From contig CAYVIB010000004.1 of the NCBI GenBank assembly GCA_964451365.1, positions 124,001 to 188,000 on the forward strand: a stretch of 64,000 nucleotides of DNA, written 5' to 3'. This stretch comes from CAYVIB01 sp964451365 (lineage in GTDB: Bacteria; Pseudomonadota; Gammaproteobacteria; Pseudomonadales; Cellvibrionaceae). The notes below the pieces were generated by a model. It saw only the letters and a program-made list of their open reading frames with translations, was not told the origin of the DNA and did not search any database. Numbering within the stretch: the first letter of the stretch is position 1; every line of letters begins with the position of its first letter. A program made the translations under genes and the position numbers. Of the stretch, positions 63,197 through 64,000 are shown in pieces.

Positions 63197-64000
63197 TTAT
63201 TTACTTCTTTCCAGTTTTTCGAGGGTTTTGTCTTCCATTAACAATGTCATTTGCGAAATGGCTATCTGGTTCAAACGAGTCAGTCGCTCATGCTGAGGCC
63301 GTCCGTCATGGATAAATACGGCGTTCAGGTTTTCCATATTGGCCAGGCAGACCAGTTGGGCGCCGTTGGCGTAGTCACGAATATTGCCTTTTTCCCCAGG
63401 ATTGACCTCGCGCCATTGTTTGGCCGTCATGCCGAACAGGGCCATATTCAACACATCCGCTTCCGTGGCATACACCAGGTTAACTTGTTGTGGCGTCAGT
63501 TCAGGGGGAATCAGGTTCTCTTTGATGGCGTTGGTGTGGATGTGGTAGTTGATACGTGCCAGATTGCGACGGATGTCCCAACCCAGTTGGGCCTGCTCCG
63601 TTTCCTTTAGACGCTGGAATTCTTTGATGAGATAAATTTTGAATTCTGGACTGATCCACATTCCAAATTCAAAGGCCAGATCTTTGTGGGCGTACGTGCC
63701 TCCATACCGGCCTGCCTTTGCCACAAGGCCGATGGCTCCCGTCTTGGCAACCCATTCTTTTACGCTGATCTTATAACTGTTCAAACCCGCCTGACTTCTA
63801 ATTGTGGCGAATTCGCCATAATTAAAATTCGGGTTATGGACAGATTCCCAGATGCCCAGAAATTCGACCGTATTGCGATTGCGCAACCAATCAGAGATGA
63901 AGAAATCACCATCCTTGGCTTTCAGCATGTCCGTCAAAGAAATGTAATCCTGGTCCTTCACCGAAACAACGGCGATTTCTGTTTCGAGTACTTCAATTTT
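63197..64000 (-). CDS. KilA-N domain protein coupled to the cas operon (5' end off window)
   Basis: The frame is open to the window edge; the first 13 visible codons (KIEVLETEIAVVS) precede the GTG at 63961 and fit the family N-terminus, so the true start is outside. A KilA-N DNA-binding domain covers the first 100 or so residues (DYISLTDMLKAKDGDFFISD, FLGIWESVHNPNFNYGEF, GGTYAHKDLAFEFGMWIS). The C-terminal part has IHTDAIKEN-like (IHTNAIKENLIPPELTPQQ), FGMTAKQWREVNPGEKGNIR and ends LERSK. The role is unknown; relatives occur in phages and as bacterial accessory genes. Two bases separate its stop from the cas2-3 start. No cas1 is seen beside it. Confidence 0.85.
   Translation of the reverse strand, partial: KIEVLETEIAVVSVKDQDYISLTDMLKAKDGDFFISDWLRNRNTVEFLGIWESVHNPNFNYGEFATIRSQAGLNSYKISVKEWVAKTGAIGLVAKAGRYGGTYAHKDLAFEFGMWISPEFKIYLIKEFQRLKETEQAQLGWDIRRNLARINYHIHTNAIKENLIPPELTPQQVNLVYATEADVLNMALFGMTAKQWREVNPGEKGNIRDYANGAQLVCLANMENLNAVFIHDGRPQHERLTRLNQIAISQMTLLMEDKTLEKLERSK

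Overview
The window reads as a chromosome segment of a marine-type, polysaccharide-using gammaproteobacterium. The best guess is the Cellvibrionaceae/Cellvibrionales neighbourhood. This rests on gene content and order, since no search could be run: a Pseudomonas-like polar flagellar/chemotaxis cluster (flhA-flhF-fleN-fliA-cheYZAB-motCD-cheW), a dnaX-ybaB-recR block with the SRP RNA gene upstream, a class I polyhydroxyalkanoate (PHA) cluster, intracellular cellobiose phosphorolysis and a type I-F CRISPR-Cas system. A run of 100 N at 26927-27026 shows it is a draft assembly scaffold.

Layout. 1-3908 (minus): SRP RNA, dnaX with a complete-looking -1 frameshift signal, ybaB, recR and the 5' part of rnd. 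4001-7696 (minus): serC and serA for serine synthesis, and a catalytic-type CnoX thioredoxin/TPR chaperone. 8149-16711: PHA metabolism (phaB, two phasins, phaR, phaC, a small partner gene, a CapA-like phosphatase, a PRPP-synthetase paralogue and 3-hydroxybutyrate dehydrogenase). 17025-18648: wreckage of an MMPL/RND exporter next to an intact TetR-type regulator. 19142-23571 (plus): a sodium/sugar symporter and cellobiose phosphorylase. 23661-26743: an AraC-type remnant, then a two-gene molybdenum hydroxylase. 26840-27481: a 39-bp tandem repeat, the assembly gap and a lipoprotein gene that reads into the repeat. 27491-40994 (minus): the flagellar and chemotaxis cluster. 41731-43964: a transglutaminase/TPR protein and a periplasmic solute-binding protein.

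44215-64000 is a large type I-F CRISPR-Cas locus transcribed on the minus strand. The operon order is KilA-N gene, cas2-3, csy1, csy2, csy3, cas6f; cas1 is not in the window. Two arrays follow: array 2 (51482-54665, 54 repeat positions, 53 spacers), next to the cas genes, and array 1 (44568-49754, 87 repeats, 86 spacers). Each has its own leader at its right end. An intact AAA/DUF4143-type ATPase gene lies just upstream of leader 1. The 3' part of a second ATPase copy lies upstream of leader 2, fused to the start of a vapC-like toxin gene behind a frameshifted phd-like antitoxin gene. The two leader/ATPase blocks are clearly homologous, so one array probably arose by segmental duplication. The cas2-3 start codon lies two bases after the KilA-N stop codon, which ties that uncharacterised gene to the cas operon.

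How the parts work together: cellobiose is imported and phosphorolysed to glucose and glucose-1-phosphate. Excess carbon is stored as PHA by PhaB/PhaC, with PhaR and phasins sensing and coating granules, and is recovered through 3-hydroxybutyrate dehydrogenase. Regulatory details visible in the DNA include two near-identical PhaR-like operators around the phasin promoter, a TetR-type palindrome and a LacI-type palindrome before the cellobiose genes.
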